From Isoetes taiwanensis (taxonomy: Eukaryota > Streptophyta > Lycopodiopsida > Isoetales > Isoetaceae), in assembly GCA_021234155.1 (NCBI GenBank), contig JAJEKV010000013.1, positions 8,629,193 to 8,693,192 of the forward strand: DNA of 64,000 nucleotides, written 5' to 3'. Under the pieces are notes generated by a model that saw only the letters and a list, made by a program, of their open reading frames with translations, was not told the DNA's origin and searched no databases. The position numbers and the translations under genes are program-made. Below are positions 29,350 to 40,365 of the stretch, piece by piece. Positions within the stretch are counted from its first letter, which is position 1. Every line of letters begins with the position of its first letter.

Positions 29350-31560
29350 ATGTCTGTTCGAAACTTCACGCCAGAAGAACTCCTTTCCCAGACGGCGTCT
29401 CGCTTGGAGCGCCATCATCGAAGGGAAGCTGTTCGAGACATGTATGGATCTGCTTATGACATTGAGGGAGGCCACATTCGGTCTAGGGCTCAGTCGGTGC
29501 CACCCACCCCTCGTGCCCTGTCTCGTCCCAGTTCCCCGCCTCAAGCGTGCAAACATTGCTCACAGCCTCAGTCCCCTCATCACTATCAGGAGCCCTATCA
29601 GGCTCAACCTTCTCAACCTTACTTTCATACCCCCGAACATGCCTACATCCATCACTCTTCTGGCCATACGCCTTTGCCTTCACAACCATCATCTCCCCCG
29701 GGTGGGCAGGGATATCCACATGTCTCTTTTGCTCCTCCCCAGGAATTTCCCTTCCCTACATTTCCCACCGCTCTTCCTGTTTACAACCTTACAGACCTCA
29801 AAACCAATACTCAGGCACCTCCAGTACCTCCTCCTCAGTCACCTCTTCATCAGGGTCCTTCAGACACCATGCCACCTTCAACTCCACCTCAATATAACCA
29901 CTATACTGTTCCTGTCCAGCCAAGCACTTTCACCTCTACCTTTCAGACCCTTAAGCTGACTTATCCCACCTTTGGCAACACGAAAGGCAAACCTTTAGAC
30001 CAAAGTGCTCAGGCCCACATGGAAGTGTCCTAAATGGTCATGCACAACCTCAACTGAAATTCCATATCTTTTCCACTACACTGCGTGGCTCTCCTCATCA
30101 ATGGCTCATGTCCAACAAAAGCTACTGGAAACAAGATTGGTCAGAAATGAGAACTGCTTTTCTTTCTCACTATAGGACCACGGATGATGATCAACTTCAT
30201 CTCAAGCAACTCAATGACCTTCAACAAGAGCCCACGGAGTCCGCCCGGGATTTTGCAGATCGTCTTCACATTCTGCTCAGCAAACTCAAGGAGTACCCCA
30301 CACAGAGCCAGATTTTGGTCTGGCTTCTCCAAGGCCTTCCTCCAGCTATCCGACTCATGACTGAATACCTGCGCCCGAAGACTTTGGAGCAGGCTATCGA
30401 CCTTGTCAATCACTCAGTTAATGTTTCCTCCCGTGGCGTGGCTCTTCAGGAGCTCCCTTTCATTCCTCCCGTCATGGTTCCACAGACTGCTGTCCAACCT
30501 CAACACGCCAATCTGCAGCGCAGTCAGATCTGGTGCCATATCTGCAAATATCAAGGCCACTTGGCGAATGAGTGCAACTCCACCAATGGCCCGCCTCATT
30601 GTAAAAGATGCAACATGTGCAATCATGCCACGGAAGAGTGCACTCGCACTCATCCTACATCTTTCCGCAACAAACTGGTTTATCAAGTGCAAACAACACC
30701 TCAGCCACAATCGCAATATCAGCAGCCACCAATGCAAGCGCAACCCAATCAACTCTACCAGCAACAGGAGCAACAACGGGGACCCAACACACGTCCTCCT
30801 TTTGATCCTTCTAAAGCTCAGTGTTATCACTGTCAAGAATGGGGTCATACCACCACGGCGTGTCCTCAACTTCCACAAGTTCAGGTGCAGCTTCCTGGCA
30901 CCAATCAGACCACATCGGTCCGCCTCACGGCTTACCAACTCTGGATTGCCAATGGCAAACAAGGCCCGCGTCCTGTTCTTCGGAAGCCACCTCGTGCGCC
31001 TCAGCAATCACGCTATCAACCAGCTCCTGCCAATCAACCTCAGATGGATCAACAAGCACAGGAAGAAATTTTTCAGGCTCTTAATCCTCCAGTCCAGCCG
31101 TCCAATTGGGTTGGTTTGGTTTCACGCCAGACCAGGGCGTCATGTCCCTTAACCATTATTCCTAATGGCACCCAACCTGCCTTTGCAGTCGACACAATTC
31201 CTCATGAAGAGGAAAAAAAGGTTCACTTTGCACCTGACTTGAAGAAACTCATGCCGCATGTCATGCCTAAAGTTCGCCAAAGCATTCTGAACCTCATGCA
31301 AGCTGCTGAAGGCCGCACGTTGGCTAATGTTCATGCCACCACTAGAGCTCAACAAAGACAAGAAGCACCTTCCACGTCTCAACCTCCACGCTCTCAGACA
31401 TATCCGAATATTGCTGCCGAGGTTGACCTACTCAAAGAAGTTGCTGCTTCATTACCACGCACTCCAGCACCTGTAGATCCAGCTGATCCTTTTTCTCATG
31501 TGCCTCTGGAACTCCAAGAGGAGCTGGCAAAAATCAAAATTCCTTTAAGTCTGGCAACAA
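29350..31560 (+). CDS. gag polyprotein of the gypsy element, with one frameshift
   Basis: The start ATG at 29350 (MSVRNFTPEELLSQ) lies just after the primer site. This first frame, with a long Pro/Ser/Gln-rich region, stops at 30031-30033. The gag core continues in another frame from about 30036: TLRGSPHQWL, WSEMRTAFLSHY, LKQLNDLQQEPTESARDFADR. Three zinc knuckles of CX2CX4HX4C type follow: CHICKYQGHLANEC (30535-30576), CKRCNMCNHATEEC (30600-30641) and CYHCQEWGHTTTAC (30822-30863). Gag forms the particle and binds element RNA. The second frame is open for 645 codons into the protease, far better kept than pol. The break at 30033 could be decay or a recoding site. Confidence 0.88.
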
Positions 31561-31599
31561 TTTTGAAACTCTGTCCTGCTCTCAAGGACCAGTTACCAC

Positions 31600-32045
31600 T
31601 CCCGACCGTTTTGGTTGGGGCTGTTGCTACCTCTACACCCACGGTCCATGCCACGGTGGGCAATCAACAAGTCAACCATGTTCAAATTGACGGAGGTAGC
31701 GCAGTTAATCTCATCACGGATAAACTCTGCAAACAAATGGGCATCAAACAACTCTATCGTGCCCCATATGACATCAAATTGGCTAATGGCCATATCACGC
31801 GACCTCAAGGCGTCACGCCTCTTCTTCACATCAACATTGGTGATCTCCGATTCCCCTTGGAATTTGGTGTTTGGAAGGCTGGAGAAGATCCAGGTGATTA
31901 TGAAATGTTGGTCGGCAGACCTTTTCTCCGCCGAGCCAAGAGTATCCATTCTTGGGCCACGGATGGGTTAGTCATCACCGATGGTCACCTCAATGCCACC
32001 ATGGACTTGGAAACAGGCAAGATCATTTCCGTTGACCATCTTTGA
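31600..32045 (+). CDS. Retropepsin-like aspartic protease domain
   Basis: It is the C-terminal part of the frame that carries the gag knuckles, ending TGA at 32043. The catalytic motif is IDGGSAVNLI at 31686-31715, where plant gypsy proteases usually have DSGSxxN. A later MLVGRPFLRRA matches the conserved GRPWL-like strand. It would process Gag-Pol. Fusion to gag in one frame is normal for this group. Gly replacing Ser or Thr in DSG/DTG may weaken activity. Confidence 0.8.
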
Positions 32046-33060
32046 ACCCTCTCTCTCCGACCACCGGTTAGGGGCGCCCGAATATCTATCATATTCAGGC
32101 TCCACACGTGAGTCCGCCTCTGTCATCCTACCCGAATATCTTTGATCCTTGGGGAGAAATGACTCTTGATCCGGACCAGGTATTGGCTGCTTTGCTTGAC
32201 CCTTACGACTCCTTGCAATCGAATCCAACGTGTTGATCACTTTTCAGATCTTTGAACCTCCTGCGGCTCCAGTAGATGTACACGCCGTCATGAAGCAACC
32301 TACGCTTGATGAAACTCGGCAACCTCTCTTTTTCACCACGCAGAATTACCCACGCATCTGTTATGCTTCAACCTCCTGCTCATATTGTCGGGACATGGAA
32401 GTTATCCCCTATATTCAGACTCACGGAAGTCGAGATTGTGGGCGTGGGCAACAATCGTTTGTCGCATTGCCGCAAATCTTCCGACACCTTATCGTAACAG
32501 GGCCGTCACACTCTTCAAAAAGTTCAAACACATTTTTAGCTGGAGCTACTGAGAGATCTTCGGGGGATCAACAAAGCCTTGGGGGAACTCACCATTCCTA
32601 CCAAATCGATGCGTCGCCCCGTTTAGCAACGACAGTACCAATTACCGTGATCGCGTCAAGGCGGAAATTGACAAACTCCTTGCTGCAGGTTTGATCTATG
32701 AGGTCAAACATTCTGAATGGGTGAGCCCCATCGTCATTGGCACTCAAACACAATGGAAAGATCCGCGTTTGCGTGGACTACCGAAAACTCAATCAGGCCC
32801 CGAGGGCGTGATCATTTTCCACTTCCCTTCCACGGACCGTGTTTACGGAAGAGGTTCTTTGGACATGAGATGTACTCCTTCATGGATGGTTTTTCCGGCT
32901 ACAATCGGATCTCAATCAAAGAATCTGATCAACTCAAGACTACTTTCACCACCCGTAGGTCACTTTTTGCCTACAAGGTGGTTCCTTTTGGATTATCAAA
33001 CTCTCCATCAACGTTTCAGCGCATCATGCTCTCGTTTTTCATGATTTTATGAAGGAAAAT
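32046..33060 (+). pseudogene. Ty3/gypsy reverse transcriptase, frameshifted
   Basis: The segment begins with low-similarity sequence, then RVKAEIDKLLAAGLIYEVKH (about 32652-32710) and SEWVSPIV, typical of the RT start. Further on, IKESDQLKTTFTTRR and AYKVVPFGLSNSPSTFQRIM (about 32920-33030) are canonical RT palm sequences. They sit in different frames, and the YxDD region near 33080 reads only FQDDFSAS after another shift. Several indels separate the blocks, so no active enzyme can be made. Confidence 0.8.
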
Positions 33061-33860
33061 CCTTCTTACAAATTTTTCAAGATGACTTCTCTGCCTCTGA
33101 GTTCCATGCGACCACCATTTGGATAAATTGGAACTTCGTCTTTCGAAATGTGATGAGTCCCAGGCATTAGTCTCAATCCAGAAAATGCACCTTTTCGCGT
33201 CACCGGTGTTACGTTAGGACACGTGAGTCGACAAAGCGGTATCACCGGATCTGCCAAAATCAGTTTGTGTGCTCAAGGCTCAAGCACCAGCCAATATCAA
33301 GGAGACACGTTCTTTCCTGGGTAAGGTCAATTATTACTCCACCTTCATTCCTGGACTTGCAGCCATTGCAGATCCCATTCATAAACTCACGGGTGATGAA
33401 TCCACATGGGCTTGGAATTCCCGGCGGATCTTTGCTTTCCAACAGTTGAAGCTCTTGCTTACTCGGGCCCGGTTCTTGTTCCTCCTCAATGGGACAAGCC
33501 CTTTCATGTTCATGTCGATGTCTCGGCGTTTGCTATTGGAGCTGTTCTTTCTCAAGAATATGATGCGCACACTGACAAACCAAACCGCTATGCCAGCCGG
33601 AAACTCAATTCTGCTGAGCGCAACTACTCTGCCCGCAGGCGTGAGGCCTTGGGTTTAATTTTTTCGTGTCCAACGCTTCGTCACTATCTTTTGGGCGGTC
33701 GGATCAAATTCTTTGTTGACCACCAAGCACTCCTTTATTTGATCAACAAATCCACGCCCGGGCTCGTTGGGTCCTCCTACGCAAGAATTTGCACCTTTGC
33801 AATTGTTCACAAAGGCGGGCAAATCTCATGTTGTCCCGGATTATCTTTCACGCATCCACC
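33061..33860 (+). pseudogene. RT thumb and RNase H, frameshifted
   Basis: TRSFLGKVNYYSTFIPGLAA (33308-33367) is the conserved thumb/connection motif. After a frame change come PFHVHVDVSAFAIGAVLSQE (first RNase H Asp), YASRKLNSAERNYSARRREA and HYLLGGRIKFFVDHQALLYL (33500-33740), the classical gypsy RNase H. The order is normal and the frame is interrupted. Confidence 0.85.
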
Positions 33861-35280
33861 GCGGATGATCCCTCCACTTTGGAGTCTCGGGCGCCTTTCA
33901 CGACGCTCAACTCTTTTCGGTCACGACAACACCACATTGGTTCCACGACTTTCAGCGGTATCTCCTCCGCAGCGCTCTTCCACCCGGAGGATGCCACGCT
34001 CTCTCAAACCAGCGACAATCCCGTCGACACCAATTTCTCCGTGGAGGTCCGTGACTACACCATGGTTGCAGGCCATCTTTACAAAAAGGGTAAGGATCTT
34101 GTCCTTCGGCCCGGTGTTCTCCCTCATGAGGTCCCGGATATTGTCCGAGAAGCCCATGAAGGGCTAGGTGGTGGTCATTTTCATGGAGACACCACGGCAC
34201 GCCAAAATCCTTCTTCTTTGGTTATTTTTGGCCCACGCTCTTCAAAGGCGCTCACGCCCGCGCCGCCGTGTGATGCTTGCTAAGCGTGTGGGGCGGCCCA
34301 CGGCCCGTGGCGGCTCTTCCCTTGGCCCGGTCGCCACGCCACTTCCCTTCAAAGCAAATGGGGAATGGATTTTGTGGGACCCATCGATCCTCTGCCGCGC
34401 ACACACGTGCCGCTACGATCCCAGTTCTCACCGACTACGCTACCAAATGGGCGGAAGCTTGCGCACTTCCGGACAACAACTGCGGCAAGCCGCGGCCAAG
34501 GTCATCTATCAACAAATCATCACGCGATTTGGCTGCCCCGCGAGCTGGTCGGTGATCGTGGTGTCCATTTTATCAATCATACCATCAAGGAGCTGGCGGA
34601 TTATCTCTTGATACATCATCACAAGATCACACCTTACTATCCTCAATGGAATGGTTTGGCGAAAGCACCAACAAAACTACGGTCACAATTCTCAAGAAAA
34701 TTTGTGGCGCTTCTACCACCGGCCGGCAAACCAAGCTTCCCTCTTCCCCTTTGGGCTTACAATACTTGTTTCAAAATAGCTACAGTCACACTCTTTCAAA
34801 TTGGTTTATGGTCAAGAAGCTCTCATGCCATTTGAATACATCCTTCCAACTCTCCGTTTTCAATGGCTCACCGCCCATAATTACTTTCTTTGCACTCAAA
34901 GAAAGGGTTTATCAATTGGAACAGTTGGATGAACTTAGACGGGATGCTTATATTAGTGTTCTTCATGGACAACAGGTTGCAAAAATCTTTACATGATAAG
35001 CGTCTCGAGACAAAAAAACATTCAAAGAAGGAGATTTGGTTCTTCTTTATGATTCTCGGTACAAAAATTTTCGGGTAAGCTAATGTTTTGATGGCTTGGC
35101 CCTTATCAAATTGTTCAAGTGGTGCAACCCGGCGTTTTCCAAATTGGTGAGTTAGATGGAACTCCATTACCTACACAACGGTTAATGGCTTTAAGCCTCA
35201 AAACATTTCATACCACGAAAGTGAAGCTCAAGCGGATCTTTGTTCGGACACAAACACAAATGAGATAGTGACTAAACCAA
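33861..35280 (+). pseudogene. Integrase, frameshifted
   Basis: Blocks in alternating frames show the zinc-binding region (HEVPDIVREAHEGLGGGHFH, 34127-34186), the core start (GMDFVGPIDPLP-like, 34360-34395), DYATKWAEACALP (34434-34472), ELVGDRGVHFINHTIKELAD (34543-34600) and NG.GESTNK (about 34650). These supply the three DDE positions. Many small indels separate them. The gene is dead but full length, ending near 35200. Confidence 0.8.
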
Positions 35281-35354
35281 ATGCATATTTATATTATAGG
35301 TGGAATTTTTTACAAAATGTGGGCCGCGACCAACTATTTCCGCTATGGGCGCGC

Positions 35355-35385
35355 CCTATATATAAAAAGCGGGCTCGAGCCCTAT
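35355..35385 (+). promoter_or_regulatory. Possible internal TATA box upstream of the third ORF
   Basis: CCCTATATATAAAAAGCGGG at 35363-35382 is a strong plant-type TATA sequence in a GC-rich context. It lies between integrase and the accessory ORF region, so a subgenomic promoter is possible. Confidence 0.35.
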
Positions 35386-35412
35386 CTACTAAGTCCTAAG
35401 AAGAAAAACCCT

Positions 35413-35847
35413 CTACTCCGGGTTAGGAGCGCAGGTGATACGCAGGATGTGGTAGAGATTATGCTCCGGGTCCCAAGGTGCGAGAATCACCTCCATCCGT
35501 TGGTCTTCGGATCGGGATGCTTTCAGCCATCCCGGCACACCACCCGTCCATCGCCATGCCACGGTTGTGGCAACGCCCGAGGTCCGACAATCCATCTTGC
35601 GGGTAATCCACTCCAAAGCGGTTTGAAGGCATAGTGCGGTGATCATGCAAACCGGTAGCGGAACATCTTGAGTGCCATCGGATGTCTTCGCTTCACTCCC
35701 GTTAGTCTTATTATATAGCCAACCGAGGAACTCCTTGTCGACATGGACCAATAAAAAAAAATCGCCAACGTGTTTGCAATGCAAGGCTGTTTCTAAAATG
35801 AGAATCTTTTCTCCCGCCGCATATCTAGCCATGGTACCTTCTGACAC
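35413..35847 (-). CDS. Antisense ORF of 144 codons in the gypsy element
   Basis: An open minus-strand frame begins MSEGTMARYAAGEKILILET and contains GDFFLLVHVDKEFLGWLYNK and WRWTGGVPGWLKASRSED. It opposes gag-pol and lies between integrase and the coiled-coil ORF. Some Tat-lineage elements carry antisense accessory ORFs at this place; no function is known for this one. I do not recognise a domain. It may be chance, but its length and amino-acid make-up look coding. Confidence 0.45.
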   Translation of the reverse strand: MSEGTMARYAAGEKILILETALHCKHVGDFFLLVHVDKEFLGWLYNKTNGSEAKTSDGTQDVPLPVCMITALCLQTALEWITRKMDCRTSGVATTVAWRWTGGVPGWLKASRSEDQRMEVILAPWDPEHNLYHILRITCAPNPE

Positions 35848-36214
35848 ATTCGTTTTAATGATATCCCACTTCGAGTTGCCAGCATTAAATACCCTGTCTT
35901 CTTTTCACGCCCGTCAACCATTAATGTGCGTCCTTTTGCCACCTGTCACATCTGATCATTCTCTTACGTCTCATCGCCACCGTTCATTGATTCTCCCTTT
36001 ACCATTTGGGGACTTAGCCAAAATTTTGCCTTTCAATGACCTCCTTCGCATCTGTCGCCACCTGGCATCATCAACGGTTGCTGGTTCGCCCTCATCATGC
36101 CCCTTCGCCTACACTTGTGCGCCCTAAAACCTTTTCGTCTATCTGCGTCTTCGTCTTCTGTTCTCTGCTCTCCGCCTTCGACACCCAGTTCTTTCTATTC
36201 CGACGCTCTTCGCC

Positions 36215-37981
36215 ATGGCTGCACCCAAATTACCTACCCTTCACACTTTTGCTCCAAGGGAACCGGCCCTTTTCGAGTCAGTATCTTTCTTGACGCCCAC
36301 TTTCCGTGAAGCCCTTGTTGGCCCAAATCGTGAAGTCGCGGAACGCCAGAAGCTTTATGAATTCTCACAAATGGAACTTCCGGCTCCAAATCCAGACCAA
36401 TTGAAGCAGTTCCTCGCTCACATCGTCAACAGCCCGCATGGATACACTACTATGGTCGATGGCACCACCATTTCGCTGACCCAGCACCTGATTTCTGAGG
36501 TATTCCATATTCCTTTGTAAACCCCTTGTTTATCTTGGGCTGCCTTACAGGATCCCAATGTCACTGAGTTTGGTGCTCCTGCTTATCAAGCGAACATGCA
36601 TCGCCTGACAAATATTGACAAGACCCATGAAACTTTTGTTAAGTTTCTGTGGCGAAAGTTCCTTGGGTATTCTATCAAGAACACCCATATCAATAAGCCT
36701 TTCTATAATTTGGTGATCACTGCTATCCGCTCCAACCACCACATTGATTGGCCCCAATTGTTGTTCTACCGCCTTCTTCAAGAGGTCGACCGTCTTAGGG
36801 CTGCCCCCTCTTCTATATCTGAAGTTTCAGTGGGTGGCCATCTTCAAGCCATCATCCGTCATTACTTTCCTCCAACACCTCCTCATTCTCATGATTCCAC
36901 TCAGCAGTCCCTTCCTCAGACTCACCAAGTTGGTACTTCACGCCCTTCTTCTTCTGGTCATGTCAACCTTCAGCACACGCATGTCACTGTCTCCTCCTCT
37001 TCTACAGAAACCAAGCACTCCAATCCTCAACATGTCTCCCAAACGTCACAAACAAGGCAACAGCTGGCTCCACCGCCTCAGCACCCTCGCCAGCTTTTGT
37101 ATCAATATCAGCAGGATGTTCAAACTGCTGCTCTCAAGTTACAAGAATCCCAGGAAGCTCTATTGAATGGGGTTCAAACGGCCCTGGAGGCCTCCGACGC
37201 GGTTCACCGCGACCTTCAAGCTGCTACCACGCAAGTTCATACTCTGGAGACCCAGCTTCAAGACAAGCACGAGGCTCTTTTACAGGCCCGCGAGGATCTC
37301 AAGGCTGCCCAACATCAGAATAATCTGCTTGCCGATCAGCAGGCTCAATTGCAGACCACCATTCAAGAATTATTGGAGCAGGTCAAGGCAAGAGAGACTC
37401 TCTTGGTTGACAAGGATAAAGACATTGCCAAACTGGACACGCTGTATACAGAACTCTCTCGCAATTACAACACTCAAGCCCAAGACCTTACAGCGCGTGA
37501 CGCTCAAATTGCCTCTTTGACAGCTCAGCTTTCCACGCAGACCTCTCAGCTCACATCTCTCCAAGATCAGCTTACGGAGGTTCAGAAACAGAAAATTCTT
37601 GATGACGCTGAGATTGCCGTGCTTCGACTCAATGTTCCTGGGCAATCCTCCTCACATGCCACGACTTCTCAGAAACGGGTCCGTGACCAGTCACGCCTTC
37701 TGTTCAAAAAGGAGAACCGGATCCGTGACCTCGAACAACAGCTACAGCAAGCCATTCAGTCTGCTGATGAGGCTCAGACCAAACTTGACGGCTATGTGAC
37801 CATTGCTCTCAACCTGCCTGTGGACTTCCCTATTCCTTCCAGTTATCTGGATTATGTGGTTGCCCGACGCCACCTCTTTCTTCTGAAGTGGCATGGGGCT
37901 GATGGTCCCGTTGATGTTCCCCTGTGCACTGCAGATTTTCTTCTTCAGAGTTGTTCAGCCAATGGCGTACATTTTTCATGA
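36215..37981 (+). CDS. Accessory coiled-coil protein ORF, N-terminal and middle part
   Basis: The ATG at 36215 is in a good plant context (GCCATGGC). The frame runs 589 codons to 37981 with a single internal TAA at 36518-36520. The segment after it is in the same frame (MHRLTNIDKTHETFVKFLWR..). The first ~260 residues look globular (FVKFLWRKFLGYSIKN, LVITAIRSNHHIDWPQLLFY) and recall a plant mobile-element domain seen in transposon-associated proteins, though I cannot name it with confidence. A Ser/Gln/His-rich linker follows, then about 200 residues of heptad coiled coil (VHTLETQLQDKHEALLQARE, IASLTAQLSTQTSQLTSLQD). It occupies the env position. No signal peptide or membrane span is seen. Confidence 0.65.
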
Positions 37982-39110
37982 TTTCTATCTGGCTGATACA
38001 CAGGACAAATTTAGAGATGGGCCACATCAGAACTTTCCGGGTGATCCCACACTTCAATGGTTGCTTTTGGATAACAACCCCTATCTGTCTGATCATGATC
38101 AGACACATGCTCTTCATCAAGAGTACATGCCTGAGCTTGCTCATCAATTGCCTCTCGGCGTAGGCTGAAGCCCAGCAACAGATAAGGAAGTATCACGGGA
38201 CATCCCGGGATCTTCCCTTTGCACAAGTTTATATCAAAGCACACGGCAGGTTACAATCAATCTGCGTGCTCTTACGGATAGCAAGGCGGTCCCCACGGGT
38301 TGGGATAGCCCTCCTGTAAACTCTCAGCTCCCTGCTTCTGTTTGGGACCATTGGTGCAAAGCTCTTGATCCGGACCTTGTCCGTGAATTCAGGGAGCAGG
38401 CTCAGCAGCCCACGCCCATGGGCATGGTCCCCTCTCCCTATGCTTCCCCGGGTGTCCCTCCGCCCCGGGTTCCTCTCCTCGATTGGCGTCTCCCCTTTTG
38501 GACCAAGGTCATGGATGGCCATCTTTGGATGGACTCACCTCGGATCTCGACGGATCTCCGGTGGGATCCCCGTTTTGTTCGCCGCTCCAATTGGGAGGAT
38601 GGTGCCACACTTGATAACACTACCAATTGGATCTATATTCCCAATGAGCGTGGTTGGCAACGCCCTGCTGATGCTCTTCATGGTCTTGACACCTTCTTGC
38701 AGCATGCCGCCACCTCACCGGATCCTTGATCCACCCACCGCCGTCAAAATTGGTTTTTACGTTTGCTCTCAAATGCATCTGGTCACTCTTTAAATCGGCA
38801 GCGTCCCATCTTTCACTGCAATCCGAATGCCAGCGTCAGTGCCTTCGGTCTCCAGACCTGCCTACTCATGGAGTGCCAGTTTGTTTCTTCTGAAGCCCAT
38901 GCTGCCCTTGAAGACATGGTGCGCTCTCATTTTCTCATTGACGCCGATCCTGCCCTTGGGCTCAACACTCCTCCTGCTCTTCAAATACGCCAGGATCTCA
39001 TTGGCACTTACCATAATGGTGCCCGTCCTCACTCCCGTGAGGATCACTTTCAGACTGATGGCTTCCCGCCCTCAGAGACACTTCCTCCTTTTCTTCACCC
39101 TGAGTGTCGT
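37982..39110 (+). pseudogene. C-terminal part of the accessory ORF, frameshifted
   Basis: After a shift near 37960 the reading continues as AYIFHDFYLADTQDKFRDGP, then TINLRALTDSKAVPTGWDSP, WDHWCKALDPDLVREFREQA, LLDWRLPFWTKVMDGHLWMD, WEDGATLDNTTNWIYIPNER, and further pieces up to the polypurine tract (..FLHPECRLVGG). Together with the previous part, the ancestral protein would be about 960 residues: N-terminal globular, coiled coil, C-terminal globular. The C-terminal part resembles nothing I can name. Confidence 0.55.
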
Positions 39111-39124
39111 TTGGTGGGGGGGAG

Positions 39125-39722
39125 TGTTAGTCACAATGCCTCCCCGTGCAGGGACTATTCATGCATCTGACGGACCAGGTCAAGAACAAGGATCCACGAT
39201 CAGCCGGGTCGGTCGTCAAAGGCCCAGCCGAAGACCCAATGCCAGAAGACCACCGCGATCAAAGGCGCGCTGCTGCCAAAAGGAGGCGCCGGACACAAGT
39301 GACGGCCCGTCACCGCCCGCGTCAGCGTCAGCGTGATTCTAGGCACTTCAAGAGGCACCGCCAGCATTCCTGCAAATCAGGCCTCCTTCCAGGAGTCGGC
39401 ACCGAGATCAGTCAGAGTGTCTATATTGGGCCAAAGGCCATTGTACTATATATATGAGTAGAGCTAGCACATGAGTTTTTAGATGAGTTTTGAGTCTTGT
39501 CTCATTTCAGTCTTCTCTCGATTGCGAGAGCTCATGTATGTTCATCATTGATATCAAGGAAGCTTATCATTTTTCTCTCATTGTTCTCTTTTGTTCTGTT
39601 TTCTTCTTCCTGTTCTCTTCTTGCAAATCCCGCGTGACATAGTCCCCCGGATTCTCCTGTTAGATCCACGGGTCCTCACAGAGGGCTGTCTTGCAGGAGT
39701 TCCCGAACCCAGACCCCAAACA
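39125..39722 (+). repeat. 3' LTR of the Ty3/gypsy element
   Basis: 598 bp, TGTTAG...AAACA, preceded by the polypurine tract at 39111-39124 and followed by the target duplication CTTTC. Confidence 0.95.
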
Positions 39723-39727
39723 CTTTC

Positions 39728-39953
39728 CATTAAAATCAATAGAAATTTTTTGAATTGAAGGTCAATAATATGTCAATCTATAGTACTAGAGGATAACAAT
39801 GCTACTGGAGACTAAAATAAATGAATTAACTCTCAAACATTGTTTATTGTGGCAATTATACAAGTTCCCAATACCAGTGCTGGGTACTTTTTTGGGTAGT
39901 TTCGCACTCCCTAAAAAGTAATTTAGATGGTACACCCTAGCACACTTTCACCC
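39728..39953 (+). mobile_element. MITE 1, right part
   Basis: It ends with the inverted terminal repeat (ACCCTAGCACACTTTCACCC), followed by the second copy of ATAA (39954-39957). Subterminal sequence around 39875-39910 is complementary to the matching part of MITE 2. Confidence 0.85.
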
Positions 39954-40365
39954 ATAAGAGGAACTGAGCTCTAAATATTCGCCTGGTGAATCTTCCTGAA
40001 GAGCCAAAAGAAAATACTATGTCGAAGGTCTGTGCATTTTTTTCTAATAAAATGCAATTAGACTGTAGCTCTTTTGAAGCATTCAGGGTTGGAAAATCTA
40101 CTAGAAAGACAAGGCATATTGTGGTCAAGTTTGCATACAGAGAATCAAAGATGGAAGTTCTAAAAAAAGGAGTATTGCTAAAGGGCGAGAAAGTTGGGTG
40201 AATGAAGATTTGACAAAAGAACAATACGAGGAGCATAAAAGAGAAGTTTTAAAGCTGAAGGCGGCTAGGAAGAATGGGCAAAAGGCTGTTTGGGGATTTG
40301 CCATCGCCAGGGTAATGTATTGGAACATCAATACTCTAACATAAGAAAACACAGTCACCATCAAT
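39954..40365 (+). pseudogene. LINE G ORF1, RNA-binding part
   Basis: Reading resumes ALNIRLVNLPEEPKENTMSK, then EAFRVGKSTRKTRHIVVKFA, KMEVLKKGVLLKGEKV, and in a shifted frame VNEDLTKEQYEEHKREVLKL and NGQKAVWGF. This order (NIRxxxLPE, RxG, VKF, NEDLT, K.AR..G..AV) is that of L1 ORF1 proteins: RRM-like plus C-terminal domain. It follows the MITE directly and completes the coiled coil at 28253. A one-base shift near 40197 breaks it. Confidence 0.7.

Larger units (their letters stand above)
28726..39722 (+). mobile_element. Complete Ty3/gypsy-type LTR retrotransposon, 10,997 bp
   Basis: LTRs at 28726-29319 and 39125-39722 start TGTTAG and end AAACA. The 5-bp target duplication CTTTC is at 28721-28725 and 39723-39727. 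The primer site next to the 5' LTR (TGTCGCCGCTGCCGGG, 29321-29336) resembles the tRNA-Asp-complementary TGGCGCCGTTGCCGGG. A polypurine tract (GGTGGGGGGGAG) precedes the 3' LTR. The order is gag, protease, RT, RNase H, integrase, then an antisense ORF and a large coiled-coil ORF. The PBS type and the extra ORFs after integrase fit the Tat/Athila-like part of Ty3/gypsy. Frameshifts in pol make it non-autonomous now. Confidence 0.93.

Noticed and set aside
29288-29959. 223-codon frame overlapping the start of gag
   Set aside because: Alternative frame of the Pro/Ser-rich gag leader with no domain.
30403-31152. 249-codon frame overlapping the gag-protease frame
   Set aside because: Shadow in another frame of a region with clear zinc knuckles and protease. 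Composition looks random.
36515-36525. Programmed stop-codon readthrough at TAA 36518
   Set aside because: Considered because both sides are in one frame, but the region downstream also has frameshifts, so ordinary decay is simpler.
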